Positions 22,685 through 33,161 of a stretch of DNA of 64,000 bases are shown here, piece after piece; the first letter of the stretch is position 1, and each line of letters opens with the position of its first letter. The DNA is taken from the NCBI GenBank assembly GCA_039707655.1, contig CM077670.1, positions 142,766,001 through 142,830,000 of the forward strand, read 5' to 3'. The notes below the pieces were generated by a model. It saw nothing but the letters and a program-made list of their open reading frames with translations, was not told the DNA's origin and did not search any database. A program made the translations under genes and the position numbers. Origin of the DNA: Elymus sibiricus. Taxonomy: Eukaryota > Streptophyta > Magnoliopsida > Poales > Poaceae.

Positions 22685-23458
22685 ATGGCGAGGGGAAGAG
22701 TGCGTGGCCGTGCTTCCACTGCCGCATCCAAGGTTACGACCCGGGGCCGCGGGCGCTCCTCAGGGGCTGCCGGCGCTGAGCCCAACGGCCATGGAAGGGG
22801 TGCCAGTCGCGGGCACGGAGGGCGAGGCACGCGTGACCGAGGTGGCCGTGGCAGGGCGGCCGCGCTATCGCCCCAGGCGGGGAGCCATTCGGCGGAGGCG
22901 GCGCACGAGTTCATAGTGAACATGCACCGCAGCCCCTGCACCTGGCTCTGGCTCTCGGACTCCTTCACGGAAGCAATGGCGGACCGCATGCCCTTGGGCT
23001 TGTGGGTGCAGACCGACGGTTGCTGCAACGGCCCCTCCTGGGTGGCGACGGAGTTTACCCCTTCGGGCTTCACGTTCTTGAAGCAGGGGTGGAAGTCGTT
23101 CGCCCTCACCCGCGGCCTGAAGCGGGGGCATGTCCTCCAATTCAAGTACGACGGGGCCGCCACGCTCTTCGTGAAGATCTTCAGGATCTCCGGCAGCCGT
23201 CTGGAGTGCTACGCGGAGAGCGAGGACGGCAGCTACAACGGCTCCTCCAGCGAGGACGATAGCAGCAGCGGTGCCACCCCCTCCGGCGGAAGCGGGAGCG
23301 ACGACAGCTCCCCCCGCATCAAGAGCGAGGACGAGGATTCCGAGTTGGCGCGTGCGGCGACGATTCCGGAACCCCTGGCGGCGGGCACCATGCGCATAGT
23401 GACGGAGCCGCGCTTGCCTGCAGCGCCTTCTCGGAGGCACACGCGGCATCCGCGCTGA
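22685..23458 (+). CDS. B3-domain DNA-binding protein, antisense accessory gene of element B
   Basis: 257-codon open frame. The frame is open further upstream (an ATG at 22376), but residues encoded before 22685 look like leader, and the ATG at 22685 starts the RG-rich segment. Residues 1-60 are RG/GRG-rich, likely nucleic-acid binding and nuclear. Residues about 75-172 fit a plant B3 domain: F-I-V at the start, LWLSDSFTEAM, W-V-A-T, GWKSFALTRGLKRGHVLQF (the W..F....L..G...F signature) and LFVKIF. Residues 173-225 are Ser/Asp/Glu-rich, suggesting an acidic tail. It resembles the REM-like branch more than auxin-response factors, but I cannot place it. It lies between the 3' LTR and integrase, opposite to gag-pol, and has no stop or frameshift although gag-pol does. 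Function unknown: possibly regulation of the element or of host genes. GC-rich sequence lowers stop frequency, so openness alone is weak proof. Confidence 0.75.
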   Translation: MARGRVRGRASTAASKVTTRGRGRSSGAAGAEPNGHGRGASRGHGGRGTRDRGGRGRAAALSPQAGSHSAEAAHEFIVNMHRSPCTWLWLSDSFTEAMADRMPLGLWVQTDGCCNGPSWVATEFTPSGFTFLKQGWKSFALTRGLKRGHVLQFKYDGAATLFVKIFRISGSRLECYAESEDGSYNGSSSEDDSSSGATPSGGSGSDDSSPRIKSEDEDSELARAATIPEPLAAGTMRIVTEPRLPAAPSRRHTRHPR

Positions 23459-24775
23459 AGTCTTGGGGGTGACGGTGCCCCGCCTAGGCCCTTTTTTCTT
23501 TTTCATCCTCCTGCACCGAACTGATGTAACCCCGCGGGGGCGTGAAAGCAATATCTTTTATGTTTTAACTTAATGCTTTTGTGATTTGAGGTGTATGCGT
23601 TCCCTCCCGAAGTCCTCTCGTGAGGCTGGTTTTCTTTTCCTTGTTCGCCTCAGCGCTCTACGCCGTCAGGACCCAGCCCCCGAGCGGGCCTCAGCCACTG
23701 CTGGTATGTCCGGTCGCGATGCCGGGACAAGGCCAGGAGGTGAGGGGCACCAGGAGCTAGTGAGGGCTCCTGAGGCGCGATGCTCAGGGAGCCCCCCTTT
23801 GGCATGCAAGCTGCTCACGTAAAAGAAGAAAAACGCTAGCGCTCAGCGGGATCGCGAAGGGAGAGAGCTTGAGCGACGGCAAGGGCGTCTTGTGAGGTAG
23901 TTAGACTTAGCTTTGTGCGGGGTAGTGTCTGGTGGGCCATCTCTTGTAGGGTACGCCTCGTGAGGGTTCCTCCCGTGAGATCTCCTGATGAGACGGCCGT
24001 CGTAGGTTAGCTCCTGAGGCAGGGCATGCGGGACTTCCTGAGGCCCTGAAGAGGCTACCTCGCGAGGCATCCTCGTGAGGCCTTTCAGGGGACCTGCTCC
24101 TGAGACAACTACATGCAGAATACTTAATGACAGGGCAGCAGCGCACGCTCATCGATTCGCTCATGGGCATTACGCGAGGAGACAAGACACCAAGAACCTT
24201 GGTGGGGTGGCGTGCACGGGAGCAGGCCCGCGAGCCAGAGCTCGGTTGCTTGGGTTTTTCAGCGCTACTGGGACTGAACCGAGCACAGACACCGTGTCCA
24301 GCCCCCACTCGCATGAGGCTTATGAGGGACGTCGTGAATGCGCGAGGCTCGTGAGGGAAAGACAAAATGAGACACCATGTAAGAAACCGAAACTTTACTA
24401 AAGTAAGATAACAACCCATTACACAACTAAAACAAGATGCGGCTACCGTGTCCGGCACGGGTCAGCTTGAGGTTGGTGCAACCCGTGGGGCGCCCTAAGT
24501 TACACATCAAAATGAGAAAAAGAGCGCTGCCGTGTTCGGTACGGGTCAGCTTGAGGTTGGTGCAGCCCGTGGGGCGCCCTCAGTTGATTGTTCCGCCAGC
24601 GCGGAGTATGAGGCTTCCACAAGGGTGTGGGTATGATCGCGGGTCGATCGTTCCGCCAGCACGGAGCATGGGGCTTCCACTTGGGCACGGGCGGGAGCTC
24701 TCGCGGGCCCATCAGGCGAACGCAATGAGAGGCTCCGGGGCATGTACATCCCCATTTCGTTCGTACGCATGAGGG
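23459..24775. other. untranslated region between B3 gene and integrase end in element B
   Basis: The first 120 bp look like a 3' end for the B3 gene (AT-rich 'atcttttatgttttaactt'). The rest has no coding signal but many palindromes of the form cctcNNgagg (for example 23957, 24058, 24071). Two imperfect tandem duplications follow: 'ccgtg(t)ccggcacgggtcagc' at 24446 and 24530 (84-bp period) and 'ttccgccagc' at 24591 and 24651 (60-bp period). Confidence 0.65.
24435..24710. repeat. two imperfect tandem duplications in element B 3' region
   Basis: An 84-bp unit is present twice (starts near 24446 and 24530), followed by a 60-bp unit present twice (24591 and 24651). Each pair differs at several positions. 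Confidence 0.75.
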
Positions 24776-26199
24776 TCACGGGTAGAACTTGCGGAGGTGT
24801 TGGATGTTCCAGGCATTAGGCACAGGAATTCTGTCCTCCGTCTCCAGCCGGGCTGAGCCGGGTCTGGAGACATGAGTAACCCTGAAAGGGCCTTCCCACA
24901 TAGGTGACAGTTTGTGAAGTCCCTCTCTGGAGAGGATTTTGCGCAGGACGAGGTCGCCGACCTCGAGAGTGCGAGGGAGGATGCTACGGCTGTGGTAGCG
25001 ATGCAAGGCCTGCTGGTACCTCGCGGCGCGGAGGGCGGCCTGACGGCGGCCCTCCTCGAGGAGCAGCAGATCAGTCTCACGCGAGCCGTCCTGACATGCC
25101 TCGTTGAAGGCAAGGACTCGTGGGGAGCCATGCTTAAGCTCCAATGGAAGGACCACCTCAGCGCCATAGATGAGGAAGAAGGGGGTCTCGCCAGTAGGCT
25201 TGTTTGCCGTCGTGTGGATGGACCACAGCACGGACTGCAGCTCATCGAGCCAGCCCTTGCCGCAGGCCTCGAGTTTCTTCTTGAAGCTCCTTGTTTTGAG
25301 GCCCTTGAGGACCTCGGCATTGGCACGCTCGGCCTAGCCATTGCTTCGCGGGTGCGCCTCTGAGGCGTAGCAGATCTGCGTGCCGAGGCTGGCGCAGTAG
25401 GACTTTAAGAGGCCGCTTGTGAACTGGGAGCCATTGTTGGTGATGATGCGGTTGGGAACTCTGAAGCGGCTCACGAGGCCCTTGATGAACTTGACGACGG
25501 AGCCTGCTGGGATGGTGCGCATAGGCTCGACCTCTGCCCACTTGGTGAACTTGTCGATGGTGACGTAGAGGTAGCGGTAACAGCCAGCCGCGCGAGGGAA
25601 GGGCCCCAGGATATCCAGCCCCTAGACCGCGAAGGGCCATGAGAGGGGAATCGTCTGGAGGCCCTGCGCCGATTGGTGGATCTGCTTGGCGTGGAACTGG
25701 CAGGCCTCACAGGCTTGGACCAGCGCGGTAGCATCACGCAGCGCAGTGGGCCAGTAAAAACCGCTGCGGAATACCTTGCTGACAAGGGTGCGTGACGAGG
25801 AGTGGTGGCCGCAGTCTCCTCCATGGATATCAGTGAGCAATTCATGCCCTTGCTCTTCAGAGATGCACCGCAGCGAGATGCCATTGGGGTGCCTGCGGTA
25901 CAACTCGGCATCTTGTAAGCAGTAAGCGGTGGCCTGCCGGGCCACGCGCTCTGCTTCTGAGTCCTTCTCCGGGAGGGTGCCGTGAAGCAAGTAGGCCTTG
26001 AACTCCACAGCCCGGCTCTCCGCCTGAGGCTCCAGCGCCAGCAGCAGGCGGGCTCCTGAGGCTGGACCGCAGTCTGGCGTGCCCGTGGGTGGCATGGGCG
26101 GCAGTTCCTCGTGAAGAAGCGCGGTGCTCGCGGCAGGAGGTACAGCTGATGGCTTGAGGAGCCTTTCCTTGAAGACGCCGGGGCTCTGAGGCTCGCGGC
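24776..26199 (-). pseudogene. integrase of element B, decayed
   Basis: Minus strand. The zinc-binding domain has HGGDCGHH and CEACQFHAK. The core has GLDILGPF, then TNNGSQF where the second catalytic Asp should be (Asn here), then AERANAEV with a TAG just before it at about 25334. A stop at 25622-25624 replaces the Trp before GLD. The C-terminal part (24776-25231) includes MWEGPFRVTHV and ends NIQHLRKFYP. The missing Asp and the stops make it inactive. Confidence 0.9.
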
Positions 26200-28205
26200 G
26201 AGATGCTCGCTTGGCGATGTCGTCAGCTTCTTTGTTGCCGCTGCGGGGGACGTGGTGCAGCTCCAGGCCAAGAAAACGCTTCTCAAGCTTACGTTCCTCG
26301 TCTAGGTAGGTGGCCATGCGCTCATCCTTGGCCTTGTAGCTTTTGTTGGAGAAGTTGACGAGAAGTTGCGAATCGCCCTTGATGGTTAGACGCTTAATGC
26401 TCAGAGTGAACGCGGCCTTGAGGCCGGCGATGAGGCCCTCATACTCTGCGATGTTGTTGGAGACCTTGTCGATGTGCCTGAAGCAGAGCTGTACGGCGTA
26501 GTTGAGCCTGTCCCCTGTCGGCGAGGTGACCATGACTCCAGCCCCCGCGCCCTAACGGGAGATGCCGCCGTCGAAGTGCATGGTCCAGCCGCCAGGTGCC
26601 TTGTCCCCCGGCAGAAGGGACTGGGCCTCGCGAGGCTCCTCCACGTATGTGTCCGTCCACTCCGCCACGAAGTCGGCCAGAGCCGCGCCTTTGATGACTA
26701 TGGTGGTGGAGAATTCTAGCTGGAAGGCTTGTAGCTCTATGTTCCATTCGGCGACGCGGCTGGTGGCATTGGGGCTACGCTGAACTTGCTCCAGGGGGTA
26801 GGAAGAAATGACCTTGATGGGATGACCCTGAAAGTAGTGGCGCAGCTTCCTGGAGGTGACGAGGAGCACGGGGAGGAGCTTCTGCTGCATGGGGTAGCGC
26901 TCGCGTGCATCCCTTACCATGATGCTGATGAAGTACACGGGGTGCTTGACGAGGCGCGTAGTTGTGGTGGCAGCTTGCTCTCCAGGCGCCTCGCGCGACT
27001 CGGTGGGCTCACGAGGCTCAGAGGGCTCATGAGGCTCGGGAGGCTCGCGAGGCTCAGGAGGCTCACGAGGCTCGGAGGGCTCACAAGGCTTGGGAGGTGC
27101 GGAAGGCTTCTCCTTAGCACAGACGCGCTGCTCTCGCACCACCACTAGCGTTGCGCTGGCCATCTGAGGGGTGGCCGCCAAGTACAGGAGCAAGGGCTCG
27201 CGAGAGCGCGGCGTGACCATGATGGGCGGGCTCGTGAGGTACCTCTTGAGGCCTTCAAAAGCGGCGTCTGCCTCAGAAGTCCACTGGAAAGGGCCGGACC
27301 TCTTCAGGAGCTTGAAGAAAGGCAGGGCCCACTCGCCAAACTTGGAGATGAAGCGTCCCAGGGAGGCCATGCATCCTGCCAAGCACTGCATTTCCTTGAG
27401 GGTCCGGGGGGACGCATTTTATCGGTGGCCTTGATCTTCTCGGGGTTGGCCTCGATGCCACGGTGCGAGACCAGGAAGTCGAGGAGCTTGCCGGAGGGGA
27501 CTCCGAAGACGCATTTCTCGGGGTTGAGCTTGAGGTTGACCTTGCGCAGGTTGGCGAACGTTTCCTGGAGGTCCGCGATGAGGGATCTAGCCTCGCGAGA
27601 CTTGACCAGGATGTCGTCGACGTAGGCCTCCGCGTTCCTCCCCATCTGAGGCCCCAGCGTGATGCGCATTAGCCGCGGGAAGGTGGCGCCGCGCTCCTTA
27701 AGCCGAAGGGCATGCAGATGTAGCAATATATGCCGCAGGCGGTGATGAAGGCCGTCCTCTCCATGTCTTCGGCCGCCATCTTGATCTGATGATAGCCTGA
27801 GAAGGCATCTAGGAAGCATAGCAAATTACACCCAGTGGTGGAATCCATGATCTGGTCAATGCGGGGCACTGGAAATGGATCTTGAGGGCAAAACTTCTTG
27901 AGGCTGGTGAAGTCGACGCACATGCGCTCCTTGCCGCCCTTCTTGGGGACGACGACTGGGTTGGCGAGCCATTCGGGATGGCGCACCTCGCGAATGACTC
28001 CAGCTTCCTGGAGCTTCTGAACTTCCCTAACGATGAAATCTTGCTTCTCTGGCGCCTGGCGCCGTGCTTTTTGCATGACGGGGCGTGCATTGGGGCACAC
28101 CGCTAAGTGGTCCTCGATCACCTCCCTCGGCACACCGGACAAGTCAGATGTTTTCCAGGCGAAAACATCCGAGTTTGCCCGAAGGAAGGTGACGAGCGCA
28201 CTTTC
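26200..28205 (-). pseudogene. reverse transcriptase and RNase H of element B, decayed
   Basis: Minus strand. RT begins with VFAWKTSDLSGV and HLAVCPNARP, then NPVVVPKKGGKERMC, FLDAFSGYHQI and a YVDD catalytic box (about 27610-27625). Single-base deletions shift the frame near 27690 and in the G6 run at about 27410-27415. Between RT and RNase H is a Pro/Glu-rich linker made of 'EPREP' repeats (26990-27100). RNase H has HFDGG, NNIAEYEGLIAGL and KGDSQLLV, with a TAG at 26552-26554 inside the first motif region. Confidence 0.9.
26990..27100 (-). repeat. Pro/Glu-rich coding minisatellite in RT-RNaseH linker
   Basis: About eight copies of a 12-15 bp unit ('ggctc(a/g)(c/g)gag' on the plus strand) encode repeated EP(R/H)EP/S. 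The unit shares the ctc-NN-gag palindrome core that recurs elsewhere in B. Confidence 0.8.
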
Positions 28206-29030
28206 CTATGCAGGAGGAAGGCCAGCGCTGATGGTGAAGGTAGGGCTGGAGCCGCTGCCGTCCACCGACACCTTCTTCGTCTCGGCGTGGTCCTGAGAGA
28301 ACAGCTGCTTCTTCTTCGCGGGCTTGGCCTTAGGAGGCTCAGCCGCGTCCTCGTCAACCGGTTGTGCGACAGCGGCAGCCTTGTAGGCATGCTCCAGGGA
28401 GCAGATCGCGTCCTTCTCATCGCAGGTGACAGTGATGATGCCGCTGCAGCCAGTCATCTTGAGGACGTTGTAGGCATGGTGGGTCACCGCCATGAACTTG
28501 GTGAGAGCTGGGTAGCCCAAGATGGCGTTGTATGGCAGGCCGATGTGCGCCACGTCGAAGTCGATGAGCTCGGTGTGGTAGTTCTTGCGGGTGCCAAAGG
28601 TGACGGGGAGGCGCACTTGCCCAAGAGGGATGGTGGAGCTATTGGTCACTTCGGAGAAAGGCCTGGTCGGCATCAGCTGGTCATAGGGCACTTGGAGCGT
28701 CTCAAAGGTCTCGATGGAGATCACGTTGAGGCCGGCGCCCCGTCGATGAGGGTCTTGGTGACCGCGACGTTGCTGATGGTGGGAGTGCACATCATGGGGA
28801 GTGCGCCTGCGGAGGCCGTGGACTTGGGGTGGTCCTTGGAGTCGAAGGTGATGGCGTATTGCGACCACTTGAGGGGCCGCGTGGCCTCAGGCCTCGGGAG
28901 GGCGGTATTCACCTCGCGAGAGAACTACTTGAAGTGGCGGTTGGATGCGGGGGCCTGAGCCCCACAGAGGATGCAGCCGACCGTGTGAGGCTCCTGGTAG
29001 CCCCCAGCGCCCTCATCCGGCTAGTCGACA
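28206..29030 (-). pseudogene. protease region of element B, decayed
   Basis: Minus strand. PLKWSQYAITFDSKDHP precedes the active-site segment LIDGA, where one G is missing from a G run (plus strand about 28737-28741), so the catalytic loop is split between two frames (28721-28912 and 28206-28868). GLPYNAILGYPALTKFMAV, the conserved flap/dimer region, follows. The frame ends at 28206 just before RT. Confidence 0.85.
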
Positions 29031-30572
29031 TCATTCCTCCGGGGTGGCATCGGTAGTGGCATTGGCCCGAGGATTCGCCTCACGAGGCTGGTCGCGCCAG
29101 CCCAGGTGGAAGTTGTCGTTGCCGCTGCGGCCATCCCAACGGTTGCCGCCGTGGCCACCTGTGCGGCCGGCGCCATGGCCATTGCGGTCGTCTTGGCGGC
29201 CCTGGCACTCGTCGCGGAGCAGCTTGAGCTCCTGGCAGTCCTCGGTGTTGTGGGAGCGCACGTTGTGATAAGCGTAGAGTGGCTGACTGTCTTTCCTGGG
29301 CTCGTCGCAGTCGCCGCCACGCTTCTGCTCGGGCTCCGCCGCTAGCACGACAGGGCCCTTGCGCTTGGCGTCCTTGTTCTTGGTCTTGGCGGCATCGAGC
29401 ACCGCGTCGGGATCATTGTGGACGAAGAGGCGGCCTTCCTCAGCCTTGGCGCACTTGTCAGCGAGGTTGAGCAGCTCAAGTACTGAGTCAAGCTCGCCGT
29501 TGATGGCGAGCTTCTCGCACATCTTGATGTCCATGACGCCGGTGGAGAACACAGAGATGACGGCCGCGTCGGAGGCGCGCGGGATCTTGTTGCGCACTTG
29601 GCTGAAGTGCTGGATGTACTTGTGGAGGGTCTCGTCTAGGCGCTGCCGCACGCGCCGCAGGTCGTTGATGGTGAGGGAGCGGTCCAGCGTGCCCTTGAAG
29701 TTGGCGACGAACTGGCTGCAGAGCTCGGCCCACGATGAGATGGAGGCCTCGTGGAGGTTCATGAGCCAGTTCGCCATGACCTTGTCGTCGCCGTTCGCCG
29801 CCTTAACGCTGAGCTAAAGGAACTCCGGAGGGTTGGGGGTGCCGTCGTAGCACCGAGGCAGCTTAGGCTTGAACTTCGTAGGCCACACCACGCGACGCAG
29901 CTCGCGAGTGAAGGCACGGCAGCCCACACCGCTTGAGGGGACGCCGCCAGCGAGGGCGGCGCGGTTTTGACGCCCTGTCGCCACGACCTCCTGAACGGCC
30001 TGGTCCTGGCGCTGGCGCTGCCGCTCGAGGAGTACTCGCGCATCAGGGGGCGCGCGTCGGATGATCTGGCAGCTAGCCTCGTCTTGGACTGGTGAGAACG
30101 CGCCACGGGACGGCCCACGTGCCCGCGCGTTGCGCTGGGGCCAGCCAAGCTCGTCGCGCAGAGGAGGCGGCGGGGGAGCACCGTGCGCCAGGTCCCCAGC
30201 GCGAGACGGCGGAGGGCGGAGCGAGTGGGAAGGCGCCGGAGCATCCCCGGAGGCGTTCACGAGCTCGGTGATGCGACCAAGCCAGGCATCCTAGCCGGCG
30301 TCAGCTGGACAGTAGCAGAGCAGCTCGGGCGCCATGAGCAGCTCGGCCTGTTGGTTCGGTGGCCCATGGTGGGCGAGGGAGGAGGCCATGGCGGTGTGGC
30401 CGTTCGCCTGCATGGAGGGGTGCAGGGAGGAGTCCTGCTGCTCGCGGGCAGCAAGGTCAGTGGCGGCAGCAGCCTCGGCGTCAGGGCGGCGGCGATTGCC
30501 GCGGGCCACCGGCTCCGTCAGAGCCACGCGGCCAGCCCTGCGCTTGGCGCGCTCGCGGCGTGCGTCGGCCAT
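29031..30572 (-). pseudogene. gag: gag of element B, decayed
   Basis: Minus strand. The start is taken at the ATG at 30572 (MADARRERAKRR), 64 bp inside the 5' LTR edge. It contains FTRELRRVVWPTKFKPKLP and NWLMNLHEASISSW. The capsid-like LDETLHKYIQHFSQVRN follows, with a zinc-knuckle remnant (YHNVRSHNTEDC) whose first Cys is replaced by Tyr. Stops lie at about 30291 and 29814-29816, and the end is at 29031. A Gly/Asp/Asn-rich tail (about 29080-29200) precedes the protease. Confidence 0.88.
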
Positions 30573-30605
30573 GGGGCTGGTGGAACGGAGGGCGGAGCAG
30601 AAGAA

Positions 30606-30635
30606 CAGTTGCGCACCCCTACCTGGCGCGCCCAA
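30606..30635 (-). other. primer binding site region of element B
   Basis: Next to the 5' LTR end the minus strand reads TTGGGCGCGCCAGGTAGGGG. Position and the TGG start fit a primer site; I do not assign the tRNA. Confidence 0.65.
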
Positions 30636-31539
30636 TGTCGGAAGTCTGGCTCCGGGGACCCAAAGGTTCGAACACTGGGGTGAGCTCGTTCTTACCTCTT
30701 CGTCGCCTACCACGGCTAAGCTACGACGAGGCTACGACGAGAGCGCGCTAGCGAGGGGCGGACCGTGGACTCAACAGTTTACCCAGGTTCGGGCCACCCT
30801 GCGATTTAAAACCCTACTCCTGCTTGGTTTTGATTGTGGTGAGCAAGAAGGTGTTCTCTCAGACAAGGTAGGAGATGGTCGAATCGATCGGATCCTCTAG
30901 CACAACGACAGCACTGTCCCTTTATACCCGCCTTGGTCCTCTTCCCCCTCGAAAAAATGGTGGGAAGGGTTGCCACACTTGGCGGTTTTGAAAGGGGATA
31001 GGCGCTCAGGCTATCCTGACTTAAGGTGGTCTTCGCCTGCCAAACCATGATCCATGACGCGCCGATGGGCTCGGTGATGACCTCTGCCCTCCGCGCCCGC
31101 CGTCTTGGTCTTCTTTCACCGATCGGGCAACCTTTGGGGTTGCTTTGGGGAGTAGACCGCTGGCCTTGCTCCCTTAACACCAAAGAGGAAACCATCCTCA
31201 TCTGCGCCTGCTGGCGCGGCCTCTGTCGCCACTCGTCGCCGCGCGCGTCACCCACATGATGGGCACGAGACCGCGCAGCCGAGCCGAATAGCCTTGTCTT
31301 GGGCGCCTTCGGGAGAAGGCCTCGGGAGGCCGCCTCGCGAGAGGGCCTCACGGGGCCGTTGGTGAAGATGTCGAGGCTTGCTCCCCCACTCCCTGAGGAG
31401 GGGGCCTCAGGAGGCCAAGGCCTCATGAGGAGTCTTGGTGAGATGGTCGATGATAACGGCCTGCTGGGCCCACGCCAGGCGTTGCGCCCTGGGCCAAAGG
31501 CAGACGGGTCTGGATACCCTGGGTTCCATGGGCCCGACA
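30636..31539 (-). repeat. 5' LTR of element B
   Basis: 904 bp, matching 21421-22326 with a moderate number of substitutions and a 2-bp length difference. The TATA-like box lies on the minus strand at about 30918-30929. Confidence 0.95.
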
Positions 31540-31544
31540 GATTC
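31540..31544. repeat. target-site duplication of element B (right), gattc
   Basis: Perfect copy of 21416-21420. Removing B and one copy rejoins the integrase frame of element A. Confidence 0.95.
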
Positions 31545-32522
31545 TACTGGTCGACAGCCCTTCAAGACGCCTTGACGGTGGTGACCAGATGTGAAGCATG
31601 TCAGTTTCACGCCAAGGATATACACCAGCCAGCTCAAGCTCCTCAAACCATCCCTCTGTCCTGGCCCTTCTCGGTCTAGGGGCTCGACATCCCCGGTCCC
31701 TTTCCTCGTGCTACCGGGGGCTTTGAATTCTTGTACGTTGCAATCGACAAGTTTACAAAGTGGCCTGACGTAGAGCCAGTGAGAAAGGTGATGGCACAGT
31801 CAGCTATCAAGTTACTCAAAGGATTGGTTGCTTGTTTTGGTGTACCCAACAGGATCATCACCGACAACGGCACCCAGTTCACGAGCCGCACCTAAACAGC
31901 ATACTGTCAAGAACTTGGAAACAAGATCTGCTATGCTTCCGTTGCTCACCCGAGGAGCAATGGGCAAGTGGAGAGGGCAAATGCAGAAGTGTTGAATGGT
32001 TTCAGGACCAGAACTTTTGACAAGCTACAAAAGTGTGGAAGACGCTGGGTGGAAGAGTTGCCGGCGGTTCTTTGGTCAGTCAGAACGACACCAAGTCGAG
32101 CCACTGGACAGACACACTACTCCCTTGTATATGGTGCAGAAGCGGTGCTCCCCACAGAACTCAGATACGGGTCACCTCGAGTTTTGGCCTTCGACGAGGA
32201 GGATCAAGATGAGCTACGGCAAGATGATGCCACGCTCCTTGAGGAAGATCGTTTCCTGGCTGCTGTCCGTGACGCACGGTGCCCTCAAGCTTTGCGCCGC
32301 TATCACATCCGCAAAGTTAACACCAGGAACCTTGAGGAAGGCGACCTTGTTCTTCGTCGGATCCAGTCCACGAAGGAGAAAAACAAGTTGACACCGAAGT
32401 GGGAAGGCCCTTACCGGGTAGTACGAGTCACTAGGCCCGACGCAGTCCACCTAGAGACCAAAGATGGCACCCTTGTGCTCAACTCATGGAACATTGAGCA
32501 TCTTCGTAAGTTCTACCCATAA
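31540..32522 (+). pseudogene. integrase of element A, catalytic and C-terminal part
   Basis: Resumes after B with FYWSTALQDA and CEACQFHAK, then the core: GLDIPGPF, TDNGTQF and NGQVERANAE, giving a DDE set. A GPF/Y-like C-terminal domain (KWEGPYRVVRV) and SWNIEHLRKFYP close the pol end at 32522. Stops lie at 31677-31679 (TAG in place of the Trp before GLD) and about 31893. No chromodomain follows. Confidence 0.9.
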
Positions 32523-32664
32523 GGCGCGGTTGCCGGGCTGCCCGGCAACCTCTTTTGTACAAGCTTGCCAGCAAGGCATGTAACCCTTTGTACAGAGCCG
32601 AGCGCAGACCCCGTGCGTAGTGAATAAAAGCTAAGTGTTTCGTGACATTTGTCAAAGTACATAT
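32523..32664. other. spacer between pol end and antisense gene end of element A
   Basis: About 140 bp between two convergent genes. It contains an aataaa signal at about 32625 on the plus strand, suitable for the gag-pol side. Confidence 0.5.
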
Positions 32665-33161
32665 TTATTTATGTTGCGCACAGTGTTGTGCTACATTTTG
32701 CCTTGTATCACAGCCGAGCTCTTCCCTGTTGCCGGCAAGGTCTTCTTCAAGCTTGGCTACCTTGGACTCCAACTCCACCTTGGCAGCCTTGGCGTTCTTT
32801 GCGGCCTTGGCGGCCTCCAAGAGCTTGTCGGCATGAACCTGAGCTTGAGTCTCAATGGCCTTCTTATGGCCCTCTTCTAGCTCTTTGGTTCACTGCACGA
32901 GCAGAGTATGGATCTCTTCATCCTTGCCGCGGAGATTGGCGGCAAGTGCTTCCTCTCGGGCGGCAAGGTCTTTCTCCTTGATGATGAGCTACGCCTCGCG
33001 CTCTGTCAACCTGCCGTCCAAAGCCACTGCTTTCTCCTTAGCAGCGGCAAGCCTTTCGTCCTGCCTCCTGATGTTTTGGGACTTCTCCTTGTACCACCGG
33101 TGGATCTCTTCCGCCTTCTCCTTTAGCTTTTGTTCAGCCAGCTCCATGGCTTGTTGCTGCG
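32665..33161 (-). pseudogene. antisense gene of element A, last exon (distal part)
   Basis: Continues the last exon across the E insertion, starting at 33161. It is a long Lys/Glu/Ala-rich coiled coil (for example AEQKLKEKAEEIHRWYKEK, then LLEAAKAAKNAKAAKVELE) and ends with TAA at 32665-32667. In-frame stops lie at about 32988 and 32890. It is convergent with pol. Confidence 0.75.

Larger units (their letters stand above)
21421..31539 (-). mobile_element. element B: complete minus-strand Ty3/gypsy retrotransposon
   Basis: LTRs at 21421-22326 (906 bp) and 30636-31539 (904 bp) start tgtcggaag and end gcccgaca. The target duplication gattc is perfect (21416-21420 and 31540-31544). Gag-pol reads on the minus strand from 30572 to 24776, so the right LTR is the 5' one. 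Between pol and the 3' LTR an extra gene with a B3 domain reads on the plus strand (22685-23458). Gag-pol carries several stops and single-base deletions. Total length is 10,119 bp. Family not assigned; gene order is that of the Tat-like group with an antisense accessory ORF. Confidence 0.95.

Noticed and set aside
22865..23551. 228-codon minus-strand frame over the B3 gene
   Set aside because: Shadow frame of the GC-rich B3 ORF. Arg/Val/Gly-rich without pattern.
24437..24712. Repeated units that could suggest a CRISPR-like or satellite array
   Set aside because: Only two copies of each of two different units, with no regular spacers. They are local duplications in a retroelement.
25471..26286. 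271-codon minus-strand frame inside element B pol
   Set aside because: Overlaps the recognisable RNase H/integrase frame and encodes Ser/Arg-rich shadow sequence.
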